DNA of 64,000 bases, taken from assembly GCF_038039215.1 (NCBI RefSeq), contig NZ_JBBPCL010000001.1, forward strand, positions 4,154,001-4,218,000, written 5' to 3'. Position 1 is the first letter of the stretch. The number at the start of each line of letters is the position of its first letter. This stretch comes from Pseudonocardia sp. T1-2H. GTDB lineage: Bacteria; Actinomycetota; Actinomycetes; Mycobacteriales; Pseudonocardiaceae. Under the pieces are notes generated by a model. The model saw only the letters and a program-made list of their open reading frames with translations. It had not been told where the DNA came from and made no database searches. Shown here piece after piece: positions 1-9,274 of this stretch. The position numbers and the translations under genes are program-made.

Positions 1-558
1 CGGTCCGCTCCCCCGACCTCGGCGACCGCCGCACCGGTGGTGTGGGTGAACTCGTCGATGTTCGCCCGCGTTCCCGCACCGGCGGAGCGCGACGCGATCG
101 ACGCGACGATCTCCGCGTACGGCACCGGGGTGATCCGCGAGACGGCGTGGACGATCGGGATGGTCGCCTGCCCGCCGCAGGTGATCATCGAGACGTTCGG
201 GGAGTGGAGGTACTCGCTGCCGTTGACGGCCGGCGACACCATCGGCCCGAGGTGCGCCGGGGTGAGGTCGACGGCCTGGATGCCGGCCTCCGCGTAGCGC
301 GGCGCGTTGGCGGCGTGCGCCTTCGCGGACGTCGCCTCGAAGACGATCTCCGGCAGCGGGTCCTGGCGCAGCAGCCAGTCCACGCCCTCGGCGGACGCCT
401 CCACGCCGAGCTTCCCGCGCCCGCGCGAGCCCCTCGGACTCGACCACGCCGACCATGTAGCGGACCTCGATCACGCTGCTGCGCTGCAGCTTGGCCAGCA
501 GATCGGTGCCGATGTTGCCCGGCCCCACGATCGCCGCCAGAACCCTGTCCCTCGCCAT
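1..558 (-). CDS. mhpF: Acetaldehyde dehydrogenase (acetylating), partial, one frameshift
   Basis: The protein begins [20 protein letters not shown], the Rossmann start of the MhpF/BphJ/HsaG family, and runs off the left edge after about 185 codons. It still shows the [14 protein letters not shown] stretch around the catalytic Cys loop. These enzymes convert acetaldehyde plus CoA to acetyl-CoA at the end of meta-cleavage (aromatic or steroid ring) degradation, channelling substrate from 4-hydroxy-2-oxovalerate aldolase, expected just outside the window. The frame breaks at 414-416: one C too many inside CGAGCTTCCCG; removing it restores ARARKLGVEAS. I read this as probable sequence error. The divergent IclR gene is the likely regulator. 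Start ATG at 558. Confidence 0.85.
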   Translation of the reverse strand, partial: MARDRVLAAIVGPGNIGTDLLAKLQRSSVIEVRYMVGVVESEGLARAREARRGGVRRGRGLAAAPGPAAGDRLRGDVREGARRQRAALRGGRHPGRRPHPGAPRADGVAGRQRQRVPPLPERLDDHLRRAGDHPDRPRRLADHPGAVRGDRRVDRVALRRCGNAGEHRRVHPHHRCGGRRGRGSGP

Positions 559-598
559 GGGATGGACTCTGGCAGCAGCACGGGCGCAGGATGAAGCC

Positions 599-1366
599 GT
601 GCGTTCCACTCAGCCGAACGGCGTCGCTCCGAACTCGGTGCTGGGCCGGGCGCTCACCCTCCTCACCGCGTTCCGCCCCGGCGAGGACGAGCTGACCCTC
701 GCAGAGCTGCACCGGCGGACCGGGATCCCCAAGCCCACGGCGCACCGGCTGCTCGGCGAGCTGGTCGACTGGGACGTCGTGGAGCGGACGCCGACGGGCA
801 TCCGGCTCGGCATGCGACTGTTCGAGCTCGGTCAGCTCGTGCCCCGCCAGCGGAGCCTGCGGGAGGCCGCGGCCCCGTTCCTCACCGACCTCTTCGAGGC
901 GACGCACGAGACGGTGCACCTCGCTGTCCCGGACGGGATCGAGGTCGTCTACGTGCAGAAACTCGACGGCCGCCGCGGCCCGGCCGTCGCGTCCCGGGTC
1001 GGCGGCCGGATGCCCGCGTACTGCACCGGCGTCGGCAAGGTCCTGCTCGCGTTCGCCCCGCCGGAGCGGTTCGCGGCGGTCGTCGCCGCCGGGCTCGAAC
1101 GCCGGACGCCCCGGACGGTCGTCGCCCCCGGGTTGCTGGCCTCGGAGCTGGCGGCCGTCCGGGAGCGTGGGGTCGCGCTGGAGCACGAGGAGTCGACGGT
1201 CGGGATCACCTGTGTCGCCGCCCCGGTGTTCGACGGCGAGGGCCCGGCCGTCGCCGCCATCTCGATCACCGGGTGGGCGAACCGCCTGGACCCGGACCGC
1301 TTCGCGCCCGCCGTCCGCACCGCCGCACTCGGGATCTCGCGCTCGTTGCGCGGCCGAACCGGCTGA
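599..1366 (+). CDS. IclR family transcriptional regulator
   Basis: About 255 residues, the usual IclR length. The N-terminal winged helix-turn-helix (residues about 10-70) includes [19 protein letters not shown] as the recognition region, followed by the GAF-like effector domain ending in [20 protein letters not shown], a typical IclR C-terminal signature. GTG 599 is preferred because it gives a normal-length N-terminus; ATG 557 would overlap the divergent start codon at 558. Sharing a roughly 40-bp intergenic region with the acetaldehyde dehydrogenase gene suggests it controls that aromatic-type catabolic operon, probably with a pathway intermediate as ligand (inference). Confidence 0.9.
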   Translation: MRSTQPNGVAPNSVLGRALTLLTAFRPGEDELTLAELHRRTGIPKPTAHRLLGELVDWDVVERTPTGIRLGMRLFELGQLVPRQRSLREAAAPFLTDLFEATHETVHLAVPDGIEVVYVQKLDGRRGPAVASRVGGRMPAYCTGVGKVLLAFAPPERFAAVVAAGLERRTPRTVVAPGLLASELAAVRERGVALEHEESTVGITCVAAPVFDGEGPAVAAISITGWANRLDPDRFAPAVRTAALGISRSLRGRTG

Positions 1367-1408
1367 CCGGAATCGACTCCGAGGACCTGGCGAACGGCTG
1401 ACAGTTTC

Positions 1409-1423
1409 TTGCCGTTCTGGCAA
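1409..1423. promoter_or_regulatory. Palindrome TTGCC-N5-GGCAA upstream of flavoprotein gene
   Basis: A perfect 5-5-5 inverted repeat, TTGCCGTTCTGGCAA, lies 43-57 bases before the ATG of the thioredoxin-reductase-like gene, in an AT-richer patch. The spacing and symmetry suit a dimeric repressor site. No regulator is assigned. Confidence 0.35.
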
Positions 1424-1465
1424 AACAGCTTGTCGGTATCGCCGCCGCGGGCGCACCGTGGCGGC

Positions 1466-2483
1466 ATGAACCAGTTCGAAGTGGTCGTGATCGGCGGCGG
1501 TGCCGCCGGCCTCAGCGGCGCTCTGACCCTGGCCCGGGCCCGCCGCTCGGTCCTGGTCCTCGACGCCGGCGAGCCGCGCAACGCGCCCGCGGCCGGTGTC
1601 CACGGCTTCCTGACCCGGGACGGGCTGCGGCCGAGCGAGCTCGTCGCCGCCGGTGCCGCGGAGGTCGCCCGCTACGGAGGAACGGTCCGGCACGCCCGGG
1701 TCACCACGGCGCGGCGAGAAGGTACGCGGTTCGTCGTGGGCACCGGAGACGGCGAGGAGTTCGGCGCCCGGCGGCTGCTCGTCACCACCGGCCTGGTCGA
1801 CGAGCTTCCCGGACCTCTCCGGCCTGCGCGAGCTGTGGGGCCGGGACGTCCTGCACTGCCCGTACTGCCACGGGCACGAGGTCCGGGACCAGGCGATCGG
1901 CGTTCTCGGCACCGGGCCGCTCGCGGTGCACCAGGCGCTGCTGTTCCGCCAGTGGAGCGCGGACGTCACGCTGTTCCGGCACACCTCGCCGGACCCCACC
2001 GAGGCCGAGCAGGAGCAGCTGGCGGCCCGCGGCGTCGCCGTCGTGGAGGGCGAGGTCGTGGCCCTGGAGTCCACCGGCGGCCGGCTCTCCGGCGTCCGGC
2101 TGGACACCGGCCGGGTGGTCCCCCGCAGCGCGGTGACGGTGACGCCGCGGTTCGCCGCCCGCAGCGCCGTCCTCGCCGGACTCGGGATCACCGCCGTCGA
2201 GCACCCGAGGGGTGTCGGCAGCCACGTCGACACCGACCCGAGCGGCCTCACCGCGGTTCCCGGCGTCTGGGCCGCCGGTAACGTCGCGGACCTGATGATC
2301 CAGGTGGTCGGGTCCGCGGCGGCCGGCGTGACGGCCGGGGCCGCCATCAACGCCGACCTCGTCGCGGAGGACACCCGCCTCGCCGTCGAACGGTGGCGGT
2401 CCCGGCGGCAGGACCCGTTCTCGCCGGAGGCCGAGGCGCGCATGTGCGAACAGCTCGTCGGCGACCGCCGGCACGGCCTGTGA
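1466..2483 (+). CDS. Thioredoxin-reductase-like FAD/NAD(P) oxidoreductase, one frameshift
   Basis: About 338 residues once one base is removed. FAD-binding GGGAAG lies at residues 10-15, the redox-active CPYC pair (C131, C134, in HCPYCHGHE) in the middle, an NAD(P)-binding segment GVLGTG follows, and the second FAD motif is in GVWAAGNVADLMIQ. This is the NAD(P)/FAD-dependent oxidoreductase group related to TrxB, common in actinobacteria and usually not beside a thioredoxin. The frame breaks at 1808-1810: the 11-mer CGAGCTTCCCG carries one C too many, and deletion rejoins LVDELP to DLSGLRELWG. A methyltransferase follows 20 bases downstream and is probably cotranscribed. Confidence 0.85.
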
Positions 2484-2503
2484 CAGCGGAAGGAGACAGC
2501 ACG

Positions 2504-3226
2504 ATGGCGCACGTCCACGCGCAGGGTCCGGTACCCGAACCCGGCACCGTCTCGGAGACCGAGTTCTGGGACGCCCGCTACGCCTCGGAGGACCGGATCT
2601 GGAGCGGGAACGCGAACGACGTCCTGGTCCGCGAGGTCTCGGACATGACCCCCGGCACCGTCCTCGACCTCGGCTGCGGCGAGGGCGCCGACGCGGTCTG
2701 GCTGGCCCGCCGCGGGTGGCGGGTGACCGCGACGGACATCTCCCAGGTCGCCCTCGACCGGGCCGAACGGCACGCCCGGGAGGAGGGGGTCGGCGACCGG
2801 ATCGACTGGCAGCAGCACGACCTGGGGGTGTCCTTCCCGCCCGGCGAGTTCGACCTCGTGTCCGCTCACTTCCTGCACTCCCGGGGCGACCTGCCGCGGG
2901 AGCGGATCCTGCGGACCGCCGCCCGGGCCGTCGCGCCGGGGGGCGTGCTGCTCGTCGTCGGACACGCGGGGTTCCCGTCGTGGGAGCCGGACCCGCCGGC
3001 CGACGTGGTGTTCCCGACGCCGGACGAGGTGCTCGCCTCCCTCGAGCTGCCGGACGGCGGCTGGGAGGTGCTGATCAGCGCGGAGCACGAGCGGGTCCGG
3101 ACCCGCCCCGACGGCGGGCCGGGCACCCACACGGACAACACGCTCATGGTGCGGCGGCGGCCGGAGACCCCTGGCCAGACCCCTGGCCAGGCACGGAGGG
3201 GGGAAAATCCGGCCCGGAGCGGGTGA
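2504..3226 (+). CDS. Class I SAM-dependent methyltransferase
   Basis: 240 residues. Motif I is DLGCGEGAD (residues 55-63), motif II is VTATDISQVALDRAE, and PPGEFDLVSAHFLH is the motif IV region, matching Methyltransf_11/25-type small-molecule methyltransferases. The N-terminal FWDARYASEDRIWSG resembles the SAM-methyltransferase/thiopurine-methyltransferase-like group. The ATG at 2504 follows a good ribosome site (GGAAGGAGA), so longer upstream starts are rejected. It lies directly after the thioredoxin-reductase-like gene and the pair is probably one transcript; a role in detoxifying a reduced thiol, metalloid or electrophile is possible but only inferred. A short tandem repeat (CCCTGGCCAGA) sits near the C-terminus. 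Confidence 0.8.
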   Translation: MAHVHAQGPVPEPGTVSETEFWDARYASEDRIWSGNANDVLVREVSDMTPGTVLDLGCGEGADAVWLARRGWRVTATDISQVALDRAERHAREEGVGDRIDWQQHDLGVSFPPGEFDLVSAHFLHSRGDLPRERILRTAARAVAPGGVLLVVGHAGFPSWEPDPPADVVFPTPDEVLASLELPDGGWEVLISAEHERVRTRPDGGPGTHTDNTLMVRRRPETPGQTPGQARRGENPARSG

Positions 3227-3320
3227 GCACCGCGGATTCGGGGTAGCCGGTCGTTCGACCGGAAGAGATCCACACCTGATCGGCAGGTGATGCGAGGGTC
3301 TCCCCCGACGAAGGAGCGAG

Positions 3321-3563
3321 ATGGACTGGCGAACCCGCGGAGCTTGCCTGGGGGAGAACCCCGAGCTGTTCTTCCCCGTCGGCACCACCGGTCCGGCGCC
3401 CCTGCAGGAGGCGGAGGCCAAGACGGTCTGCCGCCGCTGCCCGGTCGTCCTGCCGTGCCTGGAGTGGGCGATGGACCACGAGAACCACGGGGTGTGGGGC
3501 GGTACCACGCTGGACGAGCGCCGGCGGCTGCGCCGCTACGGGCGTCGTGCCCGGGTGGCCTGA
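3321..3563 (+). CDS. whiB1: WhiB-family iron-sulfur transcription factor (WhiB1-like)
   Basis: 80 residues. Four cluster-binding cysteines are present (C9, C37, C40, C46, arranged C-x27-C-x2-C-x5-C), then the turn GVWGG (57-61) and a basic DNA-binding tail. The start MDWR and the PELFFPVG stretch match the WhiB1 subgroup, an essential NO-sensitive [4Fe-4S] regulator that binds the primary sigma factor. A ribosome site GAAGGAG precedes the ATG. The 94-base upstream region carries two hairpins (3247-3262, CCGGTCG/CGACCGG; 3273-3289, CACCTG/CAGGTG) that could end the upstream transcript. Subgroup assignment is by sequence pattern; family assignment is firm. Confidence 0.92.
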   Translation: MDWRTRGACLGENPELFFPVGTTGPAPLQEAEAKTVCRRCPVVLPCLEWAMDHENHGVWGGTTLDERRRLRRYGRRARVA

Positions 3564-3572
3564 GCAGCCGTT

Positions 3573-3959
3573 CTACGCCGTCCGAAGTGGAGCACGGGCG
3601 GCGGGTACGTCCGCGCAGACGATCTTCCCCGCGGCGGTCCGGACGTAGGTCCACTCGCCCGCCAGGGCCTCGATCAGCTGCAGGCCGCGGCCCCGCGCGG
3701 CGTGGACGTCCGGTGGGCGCACCACGGGCGGACTGCCCGAACCGTCCTCGACCTCGATCCGCACGGCCTCCGCGGACAGGGTGACGGTGACGACGAACGG
3801 CGTGCCCGCGTGGTCGATGACGTTGCTCGCGAGTTCGTTGGCGACGAGGACGGCGACGTCGGTCGCCTCCGCGTCGGCCCCGCACGACTCCAGGAAGGCA
3901 CGCAGGTCGCGCCGGACGGAGGCACAGGCCTCCGCGACCGGGCGGTAGTGCCGGCGCAT
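3573..3959 (-). CDS. Anti-sigma-factor-like ATP-binding protein (HATPase_c, RsbW/SpoIIAB type)
   Basis: 128 residues. The N box is VANELASNVIDHAGTPF, and the G-box region is AARGRGLQLIEALAGEWTY, the GHKL fold of single-domain serine kinases/anti-sigma factors common in actinobacteria. ATG 3959 is preceded by CTGGAGTGG; a longer reading frame upstream lacks any homologous content. It converges with whiB (9 bases between stops). Partner sigma factor or antagonist is not in the window. It could instead be a generic ATP-binding regulatory protein without kinase activity. Confidence 0.8.
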   Translation of the reverse strand: MRRHYRPVAEACASVRRDLRAFLESCGADAEATDVAVLVANELASNVIDHAGTPFVVTVTLSAEAVRIEVEDGSGSPPVVRPPDVHAARGRGLQLIEALAGEWTYVRTAAGKIVCADVPAARAPLRTA

Positions 3960-4219
3960 CACACCCACTCCAGCTTTTTGCGAGGGGCCACCACCGGGAG
4001 TTGGGGTGAGGCCGTGCTCGGTGCCCGGATCGGGGCACCGGCCTGGGCCTACCCGGACCGCGGGGGCCGGAAACCTCCCGCCTCCGGCGGAACCCGCGGC
4101 ACGGATCCGGGGTCCGGGCGGGGCAGCGGCAAGGGAGGTGAGTAGGGTTCGCGGTACAGGTCGTTCGGTTTCGGTTGTCGTGTCATGCACGCCCGCGGGA
4201 ACAAGTTGGTGACGCGGGT

Positions 4220-4281
4220 CGACGTCAGTCAGACGTCGGTGCGAGTCCCCAGGTCCGGCCGGGCCCCGCAGAGTGCGGGCC
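4220..4281 (+). promoter_or_regulatory. Structured 5' leader of cold-shock gene
   Basis: Two hairpins lie just upstream of the cold-shock gene: CGACGTC/GACGTCG with a 5-base loop (4220-4238), and GGGCCCCGCA/TGCGGGCCC near 4260-4281, ending about 20 bases before the start codon. Cold-shock mRNAs often have long structured leaders controlling translation; that role here is inference. Confidence 0.3.
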
Positions 4282-4302
4282 CAGCACGCTAGGAGTATTT
4301 GC

Positions 4303-4506
4303 ATGGCACAGGGCACCGTGAAGTGGTTCAACTCGGAGAAGGGCTTCGGCTTCATCTCCGTCGACGGCGGCGGCGCCGACGTCTTCGTCCACTACTCGGA
4401 GATCGACGCGGGCGGCTTCCGCAGCCTCGACGAGGGTCAGCGCGTGGAGTTCGAGGTGGGCCAGGGCCAGAAGGGCCCGCAGGCGACCGCCGTGCGCATC
4501 GTCTGA
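4303..4506 (+). CDS. cspA: Cold-shock protein (CspA family)
   Basis: 67 residues, the standard single cold-shock domain. RNP1 KGFGFI (13-18) and RNP2 VFVHY (27-31) give the single-stranded nucleic acid binding surface. It starts [18 protein letters not shown], as in most actinobacterial CspA proteins; the in-frame upstream ATG at 4273 adds only residues not found in the family. The protein acts as an RNA chaperone in the cytoplasm. It is monocistronic, with a structured leader and a strong terminator immediately downstream. Confidence 0.95.
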   Translation: MAQGTVKWFNSEKGFGFISVDGGGADVFVHYSEIDAGGFRSLDEGQRVEFEVGQGQKGPQATAVRIV

Positions 4507-4524
4507 CACGCCTCACACGTTCGT

Positions 4525-4566
4525 CCGGAAGCCCGGCCCCGTTCTCGGGGCCGGGCTTCCGGTTTT
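4525..4566 (+). terminator. Intrinsic terminator of the cold-shock gene
   Basis: A perfect 17-bp stem (CCGGAAGCCCGGCCCCG and its complement) with a 4-base TTCT loop is followed by TTTT. It begins 19 bases after the cold-shock stop codon and is the clearest rho-independent terminator in the window. Confidence 0.9.
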
Positions 4567-4732
4567 CCTCCCACCGGGACCCACGGATCGAGGTCTCCCC
4601 GCGCCGAAGAAATGCCGGGGCCACACGCAGTAGGGCCGGACGGCCTGAAGATCGCTGGTTCTGGCCGACGGCCGGGTCGAGCGCCCCCCGGCAGCGGGCT
4701 CCCGCTGGGGGCCCCGCTGACGAACCTGACCT

Positions 4733-6249
4733 TCAGGCTCCGGCGACGGGCATCGTCGCCGTCCGGTCCGCGACAAGCCGGGCGGGCCGGCGCCGGAACT
4801 CCATGTCCCGGTCGACGCTGCCGAGCCCGGTCGTCACCCGGTCCGCGACGTAGTTCTGCCGCAGCACCCACGGCGACCTCGTGCCCTGCTTGGGCAGGAC
4901 GTCGATCGCCCGTCGGACGTAGCCCGAGCTGAGATCCAGCAGGGGGCGCAGCTCCATCGGGCCGTCGGGCAACCGGGGCACCGCGACGGCCGCGCCGCGC
5001 GCGTCCATCCGGGCCAGCAGCCGGCAGACGTAGCGGGCCGTGATGTCCGCGCGCAGCGTCCAGGACGCGTTGACGTAGCCGATGCAGAGCGCGAGGTTCG
5101 GGACGTCGCTGAGCAGGCAGCCACGGTAGGTGACCTTCTCCCCGGGACGACCGGCTCGCCGTCGACGCGCAGGTCGATGCCGCCGCACGCGACGACCTCG
5201 AGACCCGTCGCGGTGACCAGTACGTCCGCGTCGAGGGTGCGGCCGGACTCCAGCGCGACGCCGGTCTCGGTGACCCGGGCGATCCGGTCCGTGACGACGG
5301 CCGCCTTGTCCTTCTTGATCGCCTTGAACAGGTCCGCGTCCGGGACGACGCAGAGCCGCTGGTCCCAGGGGTCGTACCGCGGGGTGTAGTCCCGGTCCAG
5401 CACCTCGGGGTCCGGCTGGAAGCGTGCGACGCCGGCACGCAGCAGCGCCTTCGCCTTTCCCGGGGCGTGCTTGCAGAGCTGGTAGAAGGCCTGCGTCAGC
5501 AGGATGTTCTTCCACCGGACGACGGTGTTCCCGACGCCCTCCGGCAGCCGGCGGCGGATCGCGTCCGACGCGGCGTCCGTACCCGGGAGGACGGTCATCC
5601 AGGTGGGCGAGCGCTGCAGCATGGTCACGTGCTCGGCCGTCTCGGCCAGCGACGGGACCAGCGTCACCGCCGTCGCGCCACTGCCGATCACGACGACCCG
5701 ACGCCCGGTGACGTCCAGGTCCGCCGGCCACTTCTGCGGGTGCACGAGGTCGCCACCGAAGTCCTCCAGCCCGGGGATGTCCGGCGTGTGGCCGCCCTCG
5801 TAGCTGTAGTAGCCGCTGCAGAGGTAGAGGAAGTCGCAGGTCCGGTGCTCCGTGGTGGCCCCCGCGGCGACCTCGACGGACCAGCGTGCGTCCTGCGACG
5901 ACCAGGACGCGCGGGTGACCCTGCGCCCGAACCGGATCCGCCGGTCGATGCCGAACTCCGCGGCGGTGTCCCGCACGTACTGCAGGATCGAGCCGCCGTC
6001 CGCGATCGACTTCGCGGCGGTCCACGGGCGGAACGGGTAGCCGAGGGTGAACATGTCCGAGTCCGAGCGGATGCCCGGATAGCGGAACAGGTCCCAGGTG
6101 CCGCCGATCGCGTCCCGCGCCTCGAGGATCGCGTAGCTGCGGGTGGGGTGCTCGGTCTGCAGCCGGTACGCGGCGCCGACGCCGGACAGGCCGGCCCCGA
6201 CGATCAGGACGTCCACGTGCCCGGCGTCCACCGAACGGTCCGTGTCCAC
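4733..6249 (-). CDS. ethA: EthA-like Baeyer-Villiger flavin monooxygenase, one frameshift
   Basis: About 505 residues when one base is restored. FAD motif GAGLSG near residue 18, then GGTWDLFRYPGIRSDSDM and the Baeyer-Villiger signature FGGDLVHPQKW, then the NADPH motif VVIGSGATAVTL. The C-terminal half (SDVPNLALCIGYVNASWTLR) also matches EthA of mycobacteria, an enzyme that oxygenates ketones and thioamides. The frame breaks in CCCCGGG at 5140-5146: one base is missing, and restoring it gives VVPGEKVTY. Loss of a base in a G/C run suggests sequencing error. GTG start at 6249 with GGGGAG upstream. Confidence 0.88.
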
Positions 6250-6490
6250 TGTGTGCTCCCCACCCGTGCCTCGGACGGGCCCCGTCGGCCGCCTGCCCCA
6301 TCATCACCTACCGCGGGTAAGAAATGCACCACCGCTCACCCGGGCGCGGTCTCCCGCGCCGCGCGATCCGGCCACGCGCGCCGTCCGGTCACCACGCGCG
6401 CGGTCGACGGGGGGCGTCGCACCACAATGCGCGCGCCGCACCACCCCGCGCGGCGCACCCCGCGTGTCTGCCCCGCGGTCGGCCGCCGGC

Positions 6491-7513
6491 TCACGCCCAG
6501 CTGCGCGCGGACCGGGCCTTCCAGTACGACCCCGGGTCCTCGGCCAGGTCCGCGAGCTCTTGGGCGACGTCGGACGGGATCTGCAGGGCGGCGGCGGCGA
6601 CGTTGCTGGCCAGCTGCTCCCCGTCGACCGCGCCCGAGAGCACCCGGCCCGCCCACGGCTGCGCGAGGGCGGCGGCGATCGCGAGCTGGTCCACCGGGAC
6701 GCCGAGCCCCTCCGCGAGCTCGGCCGCGCGGGCCGCGCCCGGCGACCCGTCCTGCCCGCCGGGAGCCAGCCGCCCGTTCGCCACCGGCTCCTTGACGATC
6801 ACGCCCGCGCCGGTCGCCGCGGCCTCGGCCAGCGCGCGACCGGCCGAGGGTTCGAGCACGTTCCAGGTGGCCTGGAAGGACGTGAACAGCGGAAGGCCGC
6901 CGACCTGTACCCCGAGGGCCCGCCGCACCGCGTCCGCCTGGGCGGGTCCGGAGGTGGAGATGCCGATCCGGGTGCCGCTGTCCCGCAGCCGGGCCATCGC
7001 CTCGTGCACCGCGACGTCGGTGAGCACGCCGGTGTCCAGCGTCGCGGAGTGCACGTGGTAGATCGCCAGATATTCGCCGAGCAGCGCCAACGACTCCTCG
7101 GACTGGCGCTCGAACGCCGCGAGCGAGTGGTCCTTGATCTCGTGCACGTCGGCGTCGAGGCGCCACTCCCCCACGTACCGGTAGCCCCACTTGGAGCCGA
7201 CGACCACGTCGTCGAACGTCGGATGCGCGGCGAGCCAGCCGGCGAGGAACTCCTCCGCGCGGCCGTAGGACCGGGCGACGTCGACGTACCGGATCCCGGC
7301 CGCGTAGGCGGCGTCGAGCACCGCCCGGCTGCGCGCCCGCAGGTCCTCGACGCTCCGGTGCGCGCCGAGGTCACGGTTGCGGCCGGCGGTGATGTAGGCG
7401 GGCCGGGCGACCGCGGCCAGCCCGATCCCCAGCCGACCGACTCCGGTCGACCCGGCGCTCACGAGGCCGTTCGGGCCGGGGGCACCGTCCGGTGGGAGGA
7501 ACCTCTCGCTCAT
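6491..7513 (-). CDS. Aldo/keto reductase
   Basis: 340 residues, TIM-barrel AKR family. The catalytic set is visible as D78, Y83 (DVARSYGRAEEF), K108 (GSKWGY) and a His in IYHVHS (153/155). The C-terminal segment carries the cofactor-binding region. It reduces carbonyl substrates with NADPH, substrate unknown; the sequence resembles the galactose-dehydrogenase-like AKRs of actinobacteria. It is downstream of the sugar-porter gene on the same strand, but a palindromic repeat (7590-7638) separates them and may end the upstream transcript. Confidence 0.85.
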   Translation of the reverse strand: MSERFLPPDGAPGPNGLVSAGSTGVGRLGIGLAAVARPAYITAGRNRDLGAHRSVEDLRARSRAVLDAAYAAGIRYVDVARSYGRAEEFLAGWLAAHPTFDDVVVGSKWGYRYVGEWRLDADVHEIKDHSLAAFERQSEESLALLGEYLAIYHVHSATLDTGVLTDVAVHEAMARLRDSGTRIGISTSGPAQADAVRRALGVQVGGLPLFTSFQATWNVLEPSAGRALAEAAATGAGVIVKEPVANGRLAPGGQDGSPGAARAAELAEGLGVPVDQLAIAAALAQPWAGRVLSGAVDGEQLASNVAAAALQIPSDVAQELADLAEDPGSYWKARSARSWA

Positions 7514-7589
7514 CGTGTACTCCGGGGATCGATCGACTCCGTCGGTCTCCGTCCTACCAGTCGAGAGCGTCCGAGGCCGTCTCCGCCCG

Positions 7590-7638
7590 CACGAACGGCA
7601 CTTTCGTTCAGTAGGTCCGAGCGAGAGTGCCGCTCGTG
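7590..7638. repeat. Dispersed palindromic repeat, copy 1
   Basis: Arms at 7590-7609 and 7619-7638, core CACGAACGGCACTTTCGTTC, pair with only one mismatch and two G-T wobbles around a 9-base spacer. Near-identical hairpins occur at 12361-12404 and 19063-19113. Copy 1 lies 14 bases past the stop of the sugar-porter gene, so it can work as a terminator. Confidence 0.75.
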
Positions 7639-7651
7639 GGGACGAGCCGGG

Positions 7652-9085
7652 TCAGGAGCCGGGCGCAGCGGCCGGCGCGGCCCGGACGACCTGCTTCCCC
7701 TCCCGGAACTGGTCCTCCAGCTCCTCCAGGCTCCGGCCGCGCGTCTCCGGCGCGAACCGCTGCACGAACAGGATCGAGCCCACGTTGACGACCGCGAAGA
7801 GCCCGAAGGTGGCGCTCGCCCCGAGCGCCGCGACCAGCGGCGGGAAGGCGAACGAGATCGCCGCGTTGACCGTCCAGAGCACGAAGACCGCGATCCCCAT
7901 CGCGAACCCGCGGATCGTCATCGGGAAGATCTCGGAGAGCAGCAGCCAGACGAGCGTGCCGATGAACGTCTGCACGAAGAAGACGACGATCAGCATCGCG
8001 GCGAGGATCAGGTAGCTGCGCCCATCGGACTCGGGCAGCAGGAACGACAGCCCGAGCACCGCGTGCCCGGTGGCGACGCCGGTGAACCCGGTGAGCAGCA
8101 GCGGCCTGCGGTTGAAGTGGCCGAGCAGCACGATCCCGAGGATGGTGCCGATGATCGCCACCACGCCCACCGTGATCGTCAGGATCAGCGATGCGCTGGC
8201 GCCCAGGCCCGTCGACTCGAGGATCGTCGGCGCGTAGTAGTTCACCGTGTTGATGCCCGTCGCCTGTTGCACGGTGGCGAGCCCGCAGCCGACCCACAGG
8301 ATCCGCCGCATCCAGGGGAACGCCCGCAGGTCGCGCACCGCGGCGCCCTTGTCCTCGGCCAGGTCGCGCTTCGCGTGCTCCGCGATGACGTGGTACTCCT
8401 CGGCGGCCTCGGAGGGTTCTCTGCTCAGCTCGAGCACGCGCTTCGTGTCCTCGAGCCGACCGCGCACGGCGTACCAGCGGGGCGAGTCCGGCAGGAAGAA
8501 CATGCCGACGAACAGGGCGACCGCCGGAACGATCGCGACCGCGAGCATCCAGCGCCACACGTGCGGGTCCTTGATCAACGCGTCCAGCAGCGCGTTCATC
8601 GCGAACGCCAGGAACTGCCCCGTGACGATCATCAGCTCGTTGATCGTGACCATCCGGCCGCGGCGGTCGGCCGGTGCCATCTCGGCCAGGTAGAGCGGGC
8701 ACGTGGTGGCCGCCGCGCCGACGCCGAAGCCCAGCAGGACGCGACCGGTCGTCATGATCGCGACGCCCGGGGCCACCGCGCAGGTGATCGCGCCGACGAG
8801 GAACAGCCCGGCGCAGACCAGCAGGCTGCCCTTGCGGCCGAGCTTGTCCGAGAGCCGCCCGCCCAGCAGCGCGCCGAACGCGGCCCCCGGGAAAAGCAGC
8901 GAGCTGACGACCAGCGCCTCGGTGAAGGAGGTGAGCTGCAGGTCCGTCTTCATGTAGAGCAGGGCGCCGGAGATGACGCCGGTGTCGTAGCCGAAGAGGA
9001 GGCCCCCGAGCGTGGAGATCACCGTCAGCTTTATCAGGAACCGATTGTGCGACTTCGACGATGTGGTCGATCGACTCGCCGTCAT
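7652..9085 (-). CDS. MFS sugar porter (inositol/monosaccharide:H+ symporter type)
   Basis: 477 residues with 12 predicted membrane helices. Sugar-porter signatures are present: GGLLFGYDTGVISGAL in helix 1, the loop motif GGRLSDKLGRKG, PDSPRWYA before the central loop, QQATGINTVNYYAP in helix 7 and PETRGRSLEELE at the C-terminus. It imports a sugar or inositol. The overlapping LacI- and DeoR-family regulator genes lie immediately upstream on the same strand and are its likely controllers. ATG 9085 is the natural start. Substrate cannot be decided from sequence. Confidence 0.9.
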   Translation of the reverse strand: MTASRSTTSSKSHNRFLIKLTVISTLGGLLFGYDTGVISGALLYMKTDLQLTSFTEALVVSSLLFPGAAFGALLGGRLSDKLGRKGSLLVCAGLFLVGAITCAVAPGVAIMTTGRVLLGFGVGAAATTCPLYLAEMAPADRRGRMVTINELMIVTGQFLAFAMNALLDALIKDPHVWRWMLAVAIVPAVALFVGMFFLPDSPRWYAVRGRLEDTKRVLELSREPSEAAEEYHVIAEHAKRDLAEDKGAAVRDLRAFPWMRRILWVGCGLATVQQATGINTVNYYAPTILESTGLGASASLILTITVGVVAIIGTILGIVLLGHFNRRPLLLTGFTGVATGHAVLGLSFLLPESDGRSYLILAAMLIVVFFVQTFIGTLVWLLLSEIFPMTIRGFAMGIAVFVLWTVNAAISFAFPPLVAALGASATFGLFAVVNVGSILFVQRFAPETRGRSLEELEDQFREGKQVVRAAPAAAPGS

Positions 9086-9274
9086 TGGCGCCTCTTCTCC
9101 TCGACTTGCGTCAATTACATGAATGTGAATTGCGCTGATCAGGGCACCCGACGTCAGCCTGAGCAGGAGGTTAAGCAGCGGGTGTGATCTGCGTCAACCT
9201 GTCCGGGCGTTCCGAACCGAACAACTGGTGTCGCCTTTCGAACAACACCACGAGAATGTGTCGGGAATGGATGG
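9086..9274 (-). promoter_or_regulatory. Promoter region of sugar porter with repeated CGAACAAC boxes
   Basis: This 189-base gap between the DeoR-type regulator stop and the transporter start is clearly AT-richer than its surroundings. It holds two CGAACAAC direct repeats (about 9217 and 9238) and TTCGAAC-like boxes that could be DeoR-type operator repeats. The -10/-35 elements are not resolved by eye. Confidence 0.35.

Noticed and set aside
185..3508. A 1107-codon minus-strand open frame and similar giant frames (for example 6143-9187 on the plus strand)
   Set aside because: These run antisense or out of frame through well-recognised genes and consist of Arg/Ala/Gly/Pro-rich sequence, the normal by-product of very high GC content.
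6340..6490. Cluster of CGCGCG runs upstream of the EthA-like gene
   Set aside because: No consistent period or symmetry; expected in sequence of this composition.
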